DNA of 64,000 nucleotides, taken from Mesorhizobium sp. B2-7-2 (GTDB taxonomy: Bacteria; Pseudomonadota; Alphaproteobacteria; Rhizobiales; Rhizobiaceae). The DNA is taken from positions 124,001 to 188,000 of the forward strand of contig NZ_VFTZ01000009.1 in the NCBI RefSeq assembly GCF_006440775.1. The letters are read 5' to 3'. The position numbers were made by a program, and so were the translations under genes. Positions within the stretch are counted from its first letter, which is position 1. The number at the start of each line of letters is the position of its first letter. Shown here one piece after another: positions 34,300-43,754 of this stretch. The notes beneath the pieces were generated by a model. It did not search any database, was not told the origin of the DNA, and worked only from the letters and a program-made list of their open reading frames with translations.

Positions 34300-36105
34300 A
34301 TGGCAGGCGCCCCCACCAAGAAGAAGAAATTTCGCTCGCAGGAGTGGTTCGACAATCCCGACAATCCGGGCATGACGGCGCTCTATCTCGAGCGCTACCT
34401 CAATTACGGCCTGACCCGCGCCGAGCTGATGTCGGGCAAGCCGCTGATCGGCATCGCGCAGACCGGTTCCGATCTTTCGCCCTGCAACCGGCATCACCTC
34501 GATCTCGCCAAGCGCGTGCGCGAGGGCATCGTCTCGATGGGCGGCATCCCATTCGAGTTCCCCTGCCATCCGATCCAGGAGACCGGCAAGCGCCCCACCG
34601 CCGCGCTCGACCGCAACCTTGCCTATCTCAGCTTGGTCGAAGTGCTCTACGGCTATCCGCTCGACGGCGTCGTGCTGACCATCGGCTGCGACAAGACGAC
34701 GCCCGCCTTGCTGATGGCGGCGGCCACCGTCAACATTCCGGCGATCGCGCTGTCGGTCGGCCCGATGTTGAATGGCTGGCACAAGGGCAAGCGCACCGGT
34801 TCGGGCACCATCGTCTGGGAATCGCGCCAGCGGCTGTCGGCCGGCGAGATCGACTATGACGAGTTTATGGACATCGTCGCCTCCTCGGCGCCGTCGACCG
34901 GTTATTGCAACACCATGGGCACGGCGACCACGATGAATTCGCTGGCCGAGGCGCTCGGCATGCAATTGCCTGGCTCGGCCGCCATCCCGGCCCCGTATCG
35001 CGAGCGCGGCCAGATCTCCTATGAGACGGGCAAGCGCATCGTCGAGATGGTGCATGAGGATCTGAAGCCGTCCGACATCATGACCCGCGAGGCGTTCGAG
35101 AACGCCATCGTCGTCAACTCGGCCATCGGCGGCTCGACCAACGCGCCGATCCACCTCAACGCCATCGCACGCCATCTCGGCGTGCCGCTCGACAATGACG
35201 ACTGGCAGCAGATCGGCCTCGATATCCCGCTGCTGGTCAACCTGCAGCCGACGGGCGAGTATCTCGGCGAGGACTATCACCATGCCGGCGGCGTGCCGGC
35301 AGTCGTCGCCGAACTGATGAAGGGCGGCCTGCTGCCGCATCCCGATGCCGTCACCGCCAACGGCAGGTCGATGGGCGACAATTGCCGGGATGCCGTCAAC
35401 GAGAATCACGACGTCATCCGCAGCGCCGACAAGCCGCTCAAGGCCAATGCCGGCTTCATCAACCTTAAGGGCAACCTTTTCGATTCCGCCATCATGAAGA
35501 CCAGCGGCATCTCGCCCGAATTCCGTGAACGCTATCTCTCCAACCCGAACGATCCGGAAGCCTTCGAGGGCAACGCCATGGTCTTCGACGGGCCGGAGGA
35601 TTATCACGCCCGCATCGACGATCCGGCGCAGGGCATCGACGAGCACACGATCCTGTTCATGCGCGGCGCCGGTCCGGTCGGCTATCCCGGCGGCGCCGAG
35701 GTGGTCAACATGCAGCCGCCGGCCTACCTGATCAAGAAGGGCATCCACGCCCTTGCCTGCATCGGTGACGGCCGGCAGTCCGGCACGTCGGGTTCCCCGT
35801 CGATCCTCAACGCCTCGCCTGAAGCCGCGATCGGCGGCGGGCTGGCGCTGCTCAAGAGCGGCGACCGCGTCCGCATCGACCTGAGGAAGGGCACGGCCAA
35901 TATCCTCGTCAGCGACGAGGAAATCGCCAAGCGGCGCGCCGCGCTGCAGGCCAATGGCGGCTATCACTATCCCCAGCACCAGACGCCATGGCAGGAGATC
36001 CAGCGCGGCATGGTCGACCAGTTCTCGGCCGGCATGGTGCTGAAACCGGCGGTGAAATACCAGGACGTCGCCCATACCAGAGGCGTGCCGCGCGACAATC
36101 ACTAA
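34300..36105 (+). CDS. IlvD/Edd-family dehydratase (sugar-acid dehydratase-like)
   Basis: This 601-residue Fe-S dehydratase has the three cluster cysteines of the family: Cys62 in SDLSPCN, Cys130 in GCDKTTP and Cys203 in [10 protein letters not shown]. The N-terminus [20 protein letters not shown] and the overall length are closer to L-arabinonate/D-xylonate dehydratases than to IlvD of branched-chain synthesis. It probably removes water from an aldonic acid to give a 2-keto-3-deoxy acid. No sugar-pathway partner lies beside it, so the substrate is uncertain. An 11-bp-stem terminator follows. Confidence 0.85.
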   Translation: MAGAPTKKKKFRSQEWFDNPDNPGMTALYLERYLNYGLTRAELMSGKPLIGIAQTGSDLSPCNRHHLDLAKRVREGIVSMGGIPFEFPCHPIQETGKRPTAALDRNLAYLSLVEVLYGYPLDGVVLTIGCDKTTPALLMAAATVNIPAIALSVGPMLNGWHKGKRTGSGTIVWESRQRLSAGEIDYDEFMDIVASSAPSTGYCNTMGTATTMNSLAEALGMQLPGSAAIPAPYRERGQISYETGKRIVEMVHEDLKPSDIMTREAFENAIVVNSAIGGSTNAPIHLNAIARHLGVPLDNDDWQQIGLDIPLLVNLQPTGEYLGEDYHHAGGVPAVVAELMKGGLLPHPDAVTANGRSMGDNCRDAVNENHDVIRSADKPLKANAGFINLKGNLFDSAIMKTSGISPEFRERYLSNPNDPEAFEGNAMVFDGPEDYHARIDDPAQGIDEHTILFMRGAGPVGYPGGAEVVNMQPPAYLIKKGIHALACIGDGRQSGTSGSPSILNASPEAAIGGGLALLKSGDRVRIDLRKGTANILVSDEEIAKRRAALQANGGYHYPQHQTPWQEIQRGMVDQFSAGMVLKPAVKYQDVAHTRGVPRDNH

Positions 36106-36125
36106 GCCTATATATTCGGCCGATC

Positions 36126-36160
36126 AAAAGGGCGGCTTGCCGACGGCGGGCCGCCCTTTT
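36126..36160 (+). terminator. Intrinsic terminator after the dehydratase gene
   Basis: AAAAGGGCGGC and GCCGCCCTTTT form a perfect 11-bp stem with a 13-base loop, ending in a T-run on the plus strand. The A-run on the other side lets it also work in reverse. It lies 20 bases after the dehydratase stop. Confidence 0.88.
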
Positions 36161-36235
36161 CTGTTGCCCTTGTTTCATCTCCAAGGAACCCACAGATAAG
36201 CTCGACCTCGGCAGTTCAGGAAGGGACAGATCATC

Positions 36236-36634
36236 GTGGCGAAACGGCGCTCTTCCCTCGGCTTTCTCGGCATGTTCGGCCGCTCCGGCGATCTGCGCCA
36301 GCTCGACGACGCGTTGCGTGCGGCCGACCTGCATCCGGCGCTGGTACCAGAGGGCGTGAAACTCACCATCGTCAACCTGATGAACGACCGCTGGCCCGAT
36401 GAGCCGCCGGCGGACGCCTATGCATCCGTGGCGCGGCTCTGCGGCTATTGCGTCGCCGGACGCCATGTGTTCGAGCAGGCCAACGGCCGTGAGCCGACAT
36501 TGCAGGTCGAGCGCCGCATCGAGGCAGCGCTGGAGGCCGGCGACAGTTTCGATGCGCAGATCGTGCTGATGACGCTGCACGCCAAGCTGATCAACGCCGA
36601 GGTCGTCGCGCGCTACGGACTGAGTGTGGAATGA
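36236..36634 (+). CDS. Conserved hypothetical protein
   Basis: This 132-residue soluble protein starts at a GTG preceded by AGGAAGGGAC. It has no signal peptide or membrane span. Visible words are LGFLGMFGRSGDLRQLDDAL near the N-terminus and RLCGYCVAGRHVFEQANG in the middle, with a helical C-terminus. Codon use matches its neighbours. It lies alone between two terminator-like structures. I do not recognise its function. Confidence 0.72.
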   Translation: MAKRRSSLGFLGMFGRSGDLRQLDDALRAADLHPALVPEGVKLTIVNLMNDRWPDEPPADAYASVARLCGYCVAGRHVFEQANGREPTLQVERRIEAALEAGDSFDAQIVLMTLHAKLINAEVVARYGLSVE

Positions 36635-36655
36635 ACCGCTGGATAGTATGCGTTG

Positions 36656-36843
36656 GTATTCAGGTCAGGCCGAGTCGAAAACGGTGTCTTCCGAGAACCG
36701 GAGCGGAGCGTACTTAAGGTACAAGAGCACCGGCCTACGCCGGCCGTAGCCTTAACTTCCGCGCCGCCGCCCATGAGTGCTTCGGCCGGCGAAGGCCGGA
36801 AGCGCAGGAAGGCATCGTTTGCAGGCCGGCCTCACCTGAATAT
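36656..36843. repeat. Long imperfect inverted repeat between convergent genes
   Basis: The left edge GTATTCAGGTCAGGCC (36656-36671) faces GGCCTCACCTGAATAT at the right edge, and AAAACGGTGTCTTCC (36678-36692) faces GGAAGGCATCGTTT (36808-36821). A GGCCTACGCCGGCC-like dyad occupies the centre. It abuts the mttB stop codon. It could be a bidirectional terminator or an inserted palindromic element. Confidence 0.6.
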
Positions 36844-38432
36844 TAGCCGCCCATCTTGTTGCGCGGCAACTTGATCATCTCGCCGAAGCGGGCGCGCAAT
36901 TTGTCGTCCAGCAGGCGCGACACGTGGCGCGGGAAGCGCTCTGCAAGCACGCGCTTCTTCTCCGCGATCGCCCGCGACAGGATGTCGGGCCGGCCCTTTT
37001 CGTTCCATTCCTTGGGCGAGAAACGGTCGCCGACGGCGGGATAGAAATATTCCGTCTGCATCAGCTTTAGCGTCTGATCGTTGCCGAGATAGTGCCCAGG
37101 GCCCTTGAGGCAGACATCGGCGATGGTGTCGATCGACAGCGCGTCGTCGGTCACCTCGATGCCGCGCACGCAGCGCAGGCAATGTCCGAGCATGTCGTTG
37201 TCGATGATCAGGCTTTCGAGGCAGAAGCCGAGCAGCGAGGCATGCATGCCGGCCGATTCATAGACCAGGTTCAGGCCGGACAAGCCCGCCATGACATTGG
37301 TGATGCCCTTCTCGTAGCCCGCCTGGATGTCGGGCAGCTTCGAGTCCGACATGCCGGCGGCCGAGCCGCCGGGCAGGTCGTAATATTGCGCCATCTGGGC
37401 GCAGGCCGCGGTCAGCACTGCTTGCTCGGCCGAGCCGCCCGACATGGCGCCGGTCCTGAGATCGGAGACGAACGGCCAGGTGCCGAAGATCGCCGGATGT
37501 CCAGGCTTGACGGCATTGACATAAACCAGGCCCATCAGCACTTCCGCCACCGCTTGCACGACGGCGCCGGCAATAGCGGCAGGTGCCGTGGCGCCGGCCT
37601 GGCCGGCCGACAGAAGCAGGATCGGAATGCCGCCTTCGACGCAGGCCTCCAGCACCCCGCAGGCGTCCTCGGCGAACTTCATCGGCGGCACGACGAAGCA
37701 GTTCGAGTTCGACACGAAGGGGCGCGCCCGGAAATTCTCCTCCCCGCCGGCGATCGCATAAAGCATTTCCAGCGCCGGCTTGACGTTCTCGCGCACGGTG
37801 AACGAGGTGCCGACATGCTTGGACGTCCCCATCACGCAGGCATAGAGCGTGTTGAAATCCATATCGAGCGGGTCGGGAATGTCGCGCGGCACCATGGTGC
37901 GCTGGAAGAAGTGGATGTTGTCCAGCCCATCAACGAGACGGGCGGCGTCGTAGAGATCCTGCAGCAGCGATTCGCGATATTCGCGCTTCTCGACATCGAC
38001 CAGATGCACCGCCGCGCCCGCCGTGCCGTAATGCACGCGCTTGCCCTGGATCAGCATGTCGTGCTTCGGATCCTGGCCATGGAGGGTGAAGTTGCGTGCG
38101 GCCTTTTTGATCGTGTCCAGCACCAAGGCGCGCGGCAGCCGAACGCGGCCGTCATCGCCATAGATGCCGCCGACCCGGGTCAGCGCCTCGATGCAGGACG
38201 GGATGGCATTGGCGAAGCCGACCGTTTCCAGGAGCGTCAGCACCGCTTCGTGGATGCGTTCGCGGTCGTTCTGGCTCAATGGGCCATAGCTGCCGCCTTC
38301 AAGCCCCGGCCGCACCGGACGGATGTCGTCGGCCAAGGGTGCCGCCCGCATCGCGCGGCGCGCTTCGCGCCCGCCGGACCGCCGCGAACGCTGGTCCGAC
38401 GACGATTCCTGCTTCTCAAGAGCCACTGACAT
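36843..38432 (-). CDS. MttB-superfamily methyltransferase without pyrrolysine
   Basis: This 529-residue protein belongs to the trimethylamine methyltransferase MttB superfamily. Recognisable words include GLDNIHFFQRTMVPRDIPD, FGTWPFVSDLRTGAMSGGSAE and DYLPGGSAAG-like segments. It is read as a single frame without an in-frame TAG, so it lacks the pyrrolysine of archaeal MttB. Non-pyrrolysine members such as MtgB demethylate glycine betaine or related quaternary amines onto a corrinoid protein. No corrinoid protein or methyltetrahydrofolate partner is encoded nearby. The MocR gene upstream in the same direction may regulate it. Confidence 0.88.
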   Translation of the reverse strand: MSVALEKQESSSDQRSRRSGGREARRAMRAAPLADDIRPVRPGLEGGSYGPLSQNDRERIHEAVLTLLETVGFANAIPSCIEALTRVGGIYGDDGRVRLPRALVLDTIKKAARNFTLHGQDPKHDMLIQGKRVHYGTAGAAVHLVDVEKREYRESLLQDLYDAARLVDGLDNIHFFQRTMVPRDIPDPLDMDFNTLYACVMGTSKHVGTSFTVRENVKPALEMLYAIAGGEENFRARPFVSNSNCFVVPPMKFAEDACGVLEACVEGGIPILLLSAGQAGATAPAAIAGAVVQAVAEVLMGLVYVNAVKPGHPAIFGTWPFVSDLRTGAMSGGSAEQAVLTAACAQMAQYYDLPGGSAAGMSDSKLPDIQAGYEKGITNVMAGLSGLNLVYESAGMHASLLGFCLESLIIDNDMLGHCLRCVRGIEVTDDALSIDTIADVCLKGPGHYLGNDQTLKLMQTEYFYPAVGDRFSPKEWNEKGRPDILSRAIAEKKRVLAERFPRHVSRLLDDKLRARFGEMIKLPRNKMGG

Positions 38433-38604
38433 GGAAGCACTCCACCTTTGTCTTTATCTGCGAGGCGGGCGCGGCGGTTGGTCCACCATCGCCTGCCTCG
38501 TCCCCTTCTGGCTCCGACTATGCCGCCGGCATTGGCACAGCCTATGGGCCAAGCAATCCCGTCGAATATGCCAGAATGCTAAAGCGGCAAACATACGCCC
38601 AAAC

Positions 38605-38636
38605 AAAAAGAGCCGGCGCAGCGCCGGCTCTTTTTT
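38605..38636 (-). terminator. Intrinsic terminator after the MocR gene
   Basis: AAAAAGAGCCGGC and GCCGGCTCTTTTT (38605-38617 and 38623-38635) pair perfectly around the loop GCAGC. Symmetry of the A- and T-runs makes it bidirectional. It lies 19 bases beyond the MocR stop on the minus strand and insulates it from mttB, whose own promoter must be in 38433-38604. Confidence 0.9.
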
Positions 38637-38654
38637 CAGGGAGGTCTGTGGCGA

Positions 38655-40148
38655 TCAGGCGGCCGCGGGCCTGCGGCCGGCGGCGGTGGCAAGTTCGCGG
38701 ATGCCCGGCTCGATATGCTGCAGCGAGATCGAGGAGATGCCCAAGCGCATGAAACGAGAGGGCTTTTCGCTTCGATCGAAGAACCGGTCGCCGGGTTCGA
38801 TGATGACGCTGCGCGACGCGGCGGCTTCGGCCAGGCCGCGTGAATCGGTACCGCGCGGCCCTTCCAGCCACAGCGATGTGCCGCCCGCCGAGTCGGTCGA
38901 GCGCCACTCTGGCAGGAAAGCGGAAATCGCATGGACCAGGCGCTTGCGCCGTTCGTCGAAGGCGGTGGAAAGCCTGCGCACCAGCGCCTCGTGATGGCCG
39001 AGCGACAGGAACAGCGCAACGGCGCGCTGGTTATTCGCCGGCGGGTGCCTGAGCATGAAGCGGCGCAGCGCGCGAAGCTCGGCGATCAGTCCGGCCGAGG
39101 CGACGATGTAGCCAAGCCTGAGACCCGGAGCCAGCGTCTTCGACATCGAGCCGACATAGATCACGCGGCCGGAACGATCGAGGCTCTTCAGCGCCTGCTG
39201 CGGCGCCTCGTCGAGCAGCTGGCTGTCATAGCCGTCCTCGATAATGATCTGGTTGTTGCGGTTGGCGCGCGCCAGGAGATCCTGCCGCCGTTCGGCCGAC
39301 AAGGGCACCATGGTCGGGCAGTGGTGACTCGGCGTGACGAAGACGAAGCCGGAATCGCTGGGGATCGCCGAGGTCACGATGCCCGACTGGTCGACAGGAA
39401 CCGGCTGAATATCGGCGCCGGCCAGCCGGAAGATCGAGCGGGCGTCGGGATAGCCCGGGTCTTCCATGGCCACCTTCGAGCCCTTGGTCATCAGCAGCGT
39501 GGCGAGCATATAAAGCGCGTTCTGCGCGCCCAGCGTCACGATGATCTCGTCCGGATTGGCGAAGATGCCGCGCCGCGGCAGAAGCCTGGCCTGGATCTGT
39601 TCGATCAGCAGCGGATCGTCGCGATCCACCATGTCGGATGCCCAATTGCGGATCTCCAGCACCGCCAGCGCCATGCGGTTGCACTCGCGCCATTCGGCGG
39701 TCGGAAACAGCGCCGGATCGAACTGGCCGTAGACGAACGGATAGGAGGACTTGATCCAGTTGTCGTGCTTGGCCGGCGGCGGCATGTCGCTTGCGGCGAT
39801 CTGCCGGCGTGCCTTCCAGTCGATCTCGTTCTGCTGGTCGGGCGCCTTCTGGTGCGGCTTGGCGGGGGTGGCCAACACGTCCGGATTGACGAAATGGCCG
39901 CGCCGTTCGCGCGCCACCAGAAAACCCTGGTCGACCAGCTGCTGGAAGGCGAGCACTACCGTGCCGCGGGCAACCCCGAGTTTTTCCGCGAGAATTCGGC
40001 ACGACGGCAACGGCATCGAGGCGGCGATCTGTCGGTCGAGAATGGCCGCGACGATCGCCTGGCGGATCTGCGCCTGGAGGGTTTGGCCGGATTCAGCCGA
40101 AATCCGGAACAGGCCGGACCATATGGCCGTGTCATTGCGCTGTGGCAT
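38655..40148 (-). CDS. MocR/PdxR-type GntR regulator with aminotransferase domain
   Basis: This 497-residue protein has an N-terminal GntR winged helix (about 15-88, RILAEKLGVARGTVVLAFQQ) fused to a class I aminotransferase-like domain (about 130-490). The PLP lysine is Lys337 in SMSKTLAPGLRLGY, and EDGYDSQ (304-310) supplies the pyridine-nitrogen aspartate. MocR proteins sense PLP adducts and control amine, taurine, GABA or vitamin B6 genes. The nearest target candidates are itself and mttB downstream. The divergent gap to pgi contains a repeat array. Confidence 0.92.
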   Translation of the reverse strand: MPQRNDTAIWSGLFRISAESGQTLQAQIRQAIVAAILDRQIAASMPLPSCRILAEKLGVARGTVVLAFQQLVDQGFLVARERRGHFVNPDVLATPAKPHQKAPDQQNEIDWKARRQIAASDMPPPAKHDNWIKSSYPFVYGQFDPALFPTAEWRECNRMALAVLEIRNWASDMVDRDDPLLIEQIQARLLPRRGIFANPDEIIVTLGAQNALYMLATLLMTKGSKVAMEDPGYPDARSIFRLAGADIQPVPVDQSGIVTSAIPSDSGFVFVTPSHHCPTMVPLSAERRQDLLARANRNNQIIIEDGYDSQLLDEAPQQALKSLDRSGRVIYVGSMSKTLAPGLRLGYIVASAGLIAELRALRRFMLRHPPANNQRAVALFLSLGHHEALVRRLSTAFDERRKRLVHAISAFLPEWRSTDSAGGTSLWLEGPRGTDSRGLAEAAASRSVIIEPGDRFFDRSEKPSRFMRLGISSISLQHIEPGIRELATAAGRRPAAA

Positions 40149-40273
40149 GGGAAATCTTCCTCGGACGGCCAGCTGTTTTCACTTGGCTGGACCAGTGGAG
40201 TGTATGGGTGGCATAAGGGGTTGCGCCAATCAATTTTTCTGATCGCTGGGATTTATGCCAGTGATCTATCAAG

Positions 40274-40477
40274 CGCGACGCGAAGCGTCGTCGCCGCGCA
40301 AGCGCGATGCGCAGCATCAAAGCGCGACGCGAAGCGTCGTCGCGGCACTGCCCAGGCGCGATGCGCAGCATCAAAGCGCGATGCGCAGCATCGTCGCGGC
40401 ACTGCCCAGGCGCGATGCGCAGCATCGTCGCCCCCGCGATGCGCCCCACATTACCCAAGCAATGCGCAGCATCGTCG
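40274..40477. repeat. Tandem array of small hairpin units
   Basis: Units of about 50-54 bp are repeated roughly three times with decay. Each contains one or two 15-base hairpins of the form CGACGC-GAA-GCGTCG (40276-40290, 40325-40339) or CGATGC-GCA-GCATC(G) (40305, 40359, 40379, 40413, 40462). A shared spacer GCGGCACTGCCCAGGCGCGA recurs at an offset of 54. The rest of the gap 40149-40671 shows only the pgi ribosome site. The array lies between divergent MocR and pgi genes. Confidence 0.85.
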
Positions 40478-40671
40478 CCCACACCGCACGGCATCTTGCG
40501 GCGAAATCCCCGCACCTCACCATCCAACACCACCCTCATCAAAGCGTGAATGCGGTGCGGCAAAGCCACGCTTGAACGAAATGGAAATCGGCTCGATAGA
40601 ATGACGCGCCGACACGCGCCGGAAACATCCGGCCTGTTAAAATGGTCTAAAAACCCGCCAGGAGCCCGCCA

Positions 40672-42315
40672 GTGGATCAGTCAGCCTTCGACAAGCAGGT
40701 CACCGCTCTGCGTGAGCAGCGCGCGGCGGCCAAGGGCACAATGCGCGAGGCCTTCGCCGCCGATCCCAAGCGCTTCGAGACATTCTCCGCCACCGATGGC
40801 GATCTTCTGCTCGACTGGTCGAAATGCGCGGTCGACGCAAACACGATGACGATGCTGGAGAAGCTCCCCGCCGCCGCCGATCTCGGGGGGCGCCGCGCCG
40901 CCATGTTCGACGGCAAGAAGATCAACATCACCGAGAACCGCGCCGTGCTGCACACCGCGCTGCGCAACCTGACAGGCAAGAGCGTGATCGTCGACGGCCA
41001 GGACACCAAGGCCGATGTGATCGCCGTGCTCGACGCCATGGGCGCCTTCGCCGACGCCGTCCGCTCCGGCAAGGCCGCCGGCGCCACCGGCAAGAAGATC
41101 ACCGACATCGTCAATATCGGCATCGGCGGCTCGGACCTCGGCCCGGCGATGGTGACGCTGGCGCTCGCGCCTTACCATGACGGGCCGCGCGCGCATTACG
41201 TCTCCAATGTCGACGGCGCTCATATCCATGACACGCTGAAGGGCCTGTCTGCCGAGACAACTTTGTTCATCATCGCCTCCAAGACTTTCACCACGGTCGA
41301 GACGATGACCAATGCGCAGACGGCGCGCGACTGGGTTCAGAAGGCGCTTGGCAAGGAAGCGGTCGGCAAGCATTTCGCCGCCGTCTCGACCGCGCTCGAT
41401 CTGGTGGCGAAGTTCGGTATCGAGCAGGACCGCGTCTTCGGCTTCTGGGACTGGGTCGGCGGCCGCTATTCGGTCTGGAGCGCCATCGGCCTGCCGGTGA
41501 TGATTTCCGTCGGCCCGCGCAACTTCCGCGCCTTCCTCGACGGCGCGCATGAGATGGACGAGCATTTCCGCTCGGCGCCGATGCAAAAGAACCTGCCGGT
41601 GCTGTTGGGGCTGATCGGCTGGTGGCATCGCGTCGTCTGCAAATATCCGGCCCGCGCCGTGATTCCTTACGACCAGCGCCTGTCGCGCCTGCCGGCCTAT
41701 CTGCAGCAGCTCGATATGGAATCGAACGGCAAGAGCGTCACACTGGACGGCACGGCAGTCGCCACGCCGACCGGCCCGCTGGTCTGGGGCGAGCCCGGCA
41801 CCAACGGCCAGCATGCCTTCTTTCAGCTCCTGCATCAGGGCACCGACTTCATTCCCGTCGAGTTCCTCGCCGCCGCCGTCGGTCACGAGCCCGAATTGAA
41901 ACACCAGCACGATCTCTTGCTCGCCAACTGCCTGGCGCAGTCGGAGGCCTTCATGAAGGGGCGCACGCTGGAAGAGGCGCGCGCGCAGATGCTGGCCAAG
42001 GGCATGAAGCCGGCCGACGTCGACCGCATCGCGCCGCACCGCGTCTTCTCGGGCGATCGCCCCTCGCTGACCATTCTCTACAGAAAGCTCGACCCGCGCA
42101 CGCTCGGCCGGCTCATCGCGCTTTACGAGCACCGCGTCTTCGTCGAAGGCACGCTGTTCAACATCAATTCCTTCGACCAATGGGGCGTCGAGCTCGGCAA
42201 GGAACTGGCGACGGGCCTGCTGCCTGTCGTGGAAGGCAAGGAGACTGCCGCAAAACGCGACGCCTCGACTGCCGGGCTGGTGGGACATATCCACCAATTG
42301 CGCGGCGCGGAGTAA
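40672..42315 (+). CDS. pgi: Glucose-6-phosphate isomerase
   Basis: This 547-residue enzyme interconverts glucose-6-phosphate and fructose-6-phosphate. Family signatures are clear: [13 protein letters not shown], the active-site segment [30 protein letters not shown], and a C-terminal [20 protein letters not shown]. It starts at a GTG (40672) preceded by AGGAG. In this group it serves gluconeogenesis and the Entner-Doudoroff cycle. The HAD phosphatase gene begins 7 bases after it ends and is probably co-transcribed. Confidence 0.97.
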   Translation: MDQSAFDKQVTALREQRAAAKGTMREAFAADPKRFETFSATDGDLLLDWSKCAVDANTMTMLEKLPAAADLGGRRAAMFDGKKINITENRAVLHTALRNLTGKSVIVDGQDTKADVIAVLDAMGAFADAVRSGKAAGATGKKITDIVNIGIGGSDLGPAMVTLALAPYHDGPRAHYVSNVDGAHIHDTLKGLSAETTLFIIASKTFTTVETMTNAQTARDWVQKALGKEAVGKHFAAVSTALDLVAKFGIEQDRVFGFWDWVGGRYSVWSAIGLPVMISVGPRNFRAFLDGAHEMDEHFRSAPMQKNLPVLLGLIGWWHRVVCKYPARAVIPYDQRLSRLPAYLQQLDMESNGKSVTLDGTAVATPTGPLVWGEPGTNGQHAFFQLLHQGTDFIPVEFLAAAVGHEPELKHQHDLLLANCLAQSEAFMKGRTLEEARAQMLAKGMKPADVDRIAPHRVFSGDRPSLTILYRKLDPRTLGRLIALYEHRVFVEGTLFNINSFDQWGVELGKELATGLLPVVEGKETAAKRDASTAGLVGHIHQLRGAE

Positions 42316-42321
42316 ACCGGA

Positions 42322-43047
42322 TTGGCGGATATCAAGGGAATATTGTTCGACAAGGACGGCACGCTTGTCGACTTCAACGCAACCTGGCTCGGCGTCGCCG
42401 ACTTCATGGCGATGGATGCCGCCGAGGGCGATCGCTGGAAAGCCGATCGGTTGCTCGCCGCCGCCGGCTTCGACTTCGTCACAAAGCGCTTCAAGCCGGA
42501 TTCGATCTTCGCCTCCGGCTCGAACATGGACGTCGTCGAGCTGTGGTTCCCGCGTCTGTCCGAGGAGGACCAGATGCACGCCGTTTCCCGCTTCAACGAG
42601 ATCACTTCGGCGCAAGGTTCGGCCATGGCGGTCGCGCTGCCGGGCGTCGTCGACTCTTTGCGGGCCTTGCACAAACGATCCTATCGCATGGGCGTCGCCA
42701 CCAACGATTCGACCAGCGGCGCCGAAAAGACGCTGGCCACGCTCGGCATCGCGCAGCTCTTCGATGCCGCCTTCGGCTACGACGCCGTTGCCAACTCCAA
42801 GCCGGCGCCCGACACGGTTGTCGCTTTCTGCGATCTGACCGGGTTGAAGCCGGGCGAGATCGCCATGGTCGGTGACAACCGCCACGATCTGGAAATGGCG
42901 CGCGCCGGCGGCTGCGGCCTGGCGGTGGGCGTCTTGTCTGGAACAGGCACTCGAGACTCGCTGGCGCCGATGGCAGACGTCGTTCTGGACTCGGTCGCCG
43001 ACCTGCCGGATTTTCTGACTGCGCGGGTGAACGTGCCGGCGGGCTAA
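42322..43047 (+). CDS. HAD-family phosphatase (phosphoglycolate phosphatase-like)
   Basis: This 241-residue hydrolase has motif I FDKDGTLVDF with Asp10 and Asp12, motif II in VATNDST, and motif III with KPAPDT and AMVGDNRHDLEMA. A cap of the Gph type lies between motifs I and II. A TTG at 42322 must be the start because the catalytic motif begins at residue 9 and no ATG or GTG precedes it in frame. It follows pgi closely. Phosphoglycolate is the likely but unproven substrate. Confidence 0.88.
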   Translation: MADIKGILFDKDGTLVDFNATWLGVADFMAMDAAEGDRWKADRLLAAAGFDFVTKRFKPDSIFASGSNMDVVELWFPRLSEEDQMHAVSRFNEITSAQGSAMAVALPGVVDSLRALHKRSYRMGVATNDSTSGAEKTLATLGIAQLFDAAFGYDAVANSKPAPDTVVAFCDLTGLKPGEIAMVGDNRHDLEMARAGGCGLAVGVLSGTGTRDSLAPMADVVLDSVADLPDFLTARVNVPAG

Positions 43048-43754
43048 CCGCGTTCGGCCACGAAAGCGAACACCGCGCTGGGCCTGGGTTCGCTGCCGCC
43101 GTTTCCGCCGACATCCGGCACGTGGTATTCGCCGAGCAGGCAAAGCCGAGGCCTGGGCAGCCAGGCGCGGCCGGGATCGCCGACCAGTACATCGATGCCG
43201 GAGGCGAGGCAGCGGTCGAGGAACGGCATCATCCGCTGCCCGACGTCCTGCGCGTAAAAGACATCGCCGGCGAGCACCAGGTCGACCGCCGGCGGCGGGC
43301 CCGCGGTAATGTCCGTGCCGACAATTTCGATGGCGACGCCATTGGCTTGCGCGTTGAGGCGGAGCGCCACGATGCCGTTGCGGTCGATCTCCGCTGCGAT
43401 CACCGCGCTCGCTCCCGCTTTTGTCGCCGCGATGCCGACCAGCCCCGAGCCGGCGCCGAGGTCGAGCACGCGTTTGCCGGCTACGATCGACGGACGGTCG
43501 AGGATATAGCGTGCCAGCACGGTGCCGCCGGCCCAGGCATAGGCCCAGTAGGGCGGCTGTGGGTCAGGCCGGCTTCCGTCGCTCTCGTCTTCCGGTTCGA
43601 GCAGCCGCCGCAGTCCGCTGCCGGGATGCGCCTGATAGAGCCGGACCTCCGGCACTGACGGTACCGGCGCCAGCCGCATGTTCGCCTTGATGAAATCCGC
43701 CGGATCGAGCCGCTTGCCTCGCTCCCGTGCCTTTCCTGCGGAACAATCGCTCAA
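43044..43754 (-). CDS. ETFB/ribosomal-protein-lysine-methyltransferase-like SAM enzyme
   Basis: This protein of about 236 residues has LDLGAGSGLVG as SAM motif I and DLVLAGDVFY as the post-II motif, as in the eukaryotic ETFB-lysine methyltransferase and its alphaproteobacterial relatives. These methylate protein lysines, including the electron-transfer flavoprotein. Family members begin with an FI-x-x-N segment, which here lies just upstream of the first ATG (43679). A TTG at 43754 overlapping the ligase stop in TTGA is therefore the preferred start. Coupling to an acyl-CoA synthetase fits a link to fatty-acid oxidation. Confidence 0.75.
   Translation of the reverse strand: MSDCSAGKARERGKRLDPADFIKANMRLAPVPSVPEVRLYQAHPGSGLRRLLEPEDESDGSRPDPQPPYWAYAWAGGTVLARYILDRPSIVAGKRVLDLGAGSGLVGIAATKAGASAVIAAEIDRNGIVALRLNAQANGVAIEIVGTDITAGPPPAVDLVLAGDVFYAQDVGQRMMPFLDRCLASGIDVLVGDPGRAWLPRPRLCLLGEYHVPDVGGNGGSEPRPSAVFAFVAERG

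Noticed and set aside
36843..38432. Pyrrolysine-containing MttB
   Set aside because: The gene is a single open frame without an in-frame TAG, and no pylBCD or pylS genes are visible.
40274..40477. CRISPR-like array
   Set aside because: Repeats are palindromic and degenerate, the spacers are themselves repeated, spacing is irregular, and no cas genes are present.
40307..40549. Repetitive protein-like translation in the hairpin array
   Set aside because: It only reflects the tandem DNA repeats read in frame. No start site or hydrophobic or structural pattern supports a protein.
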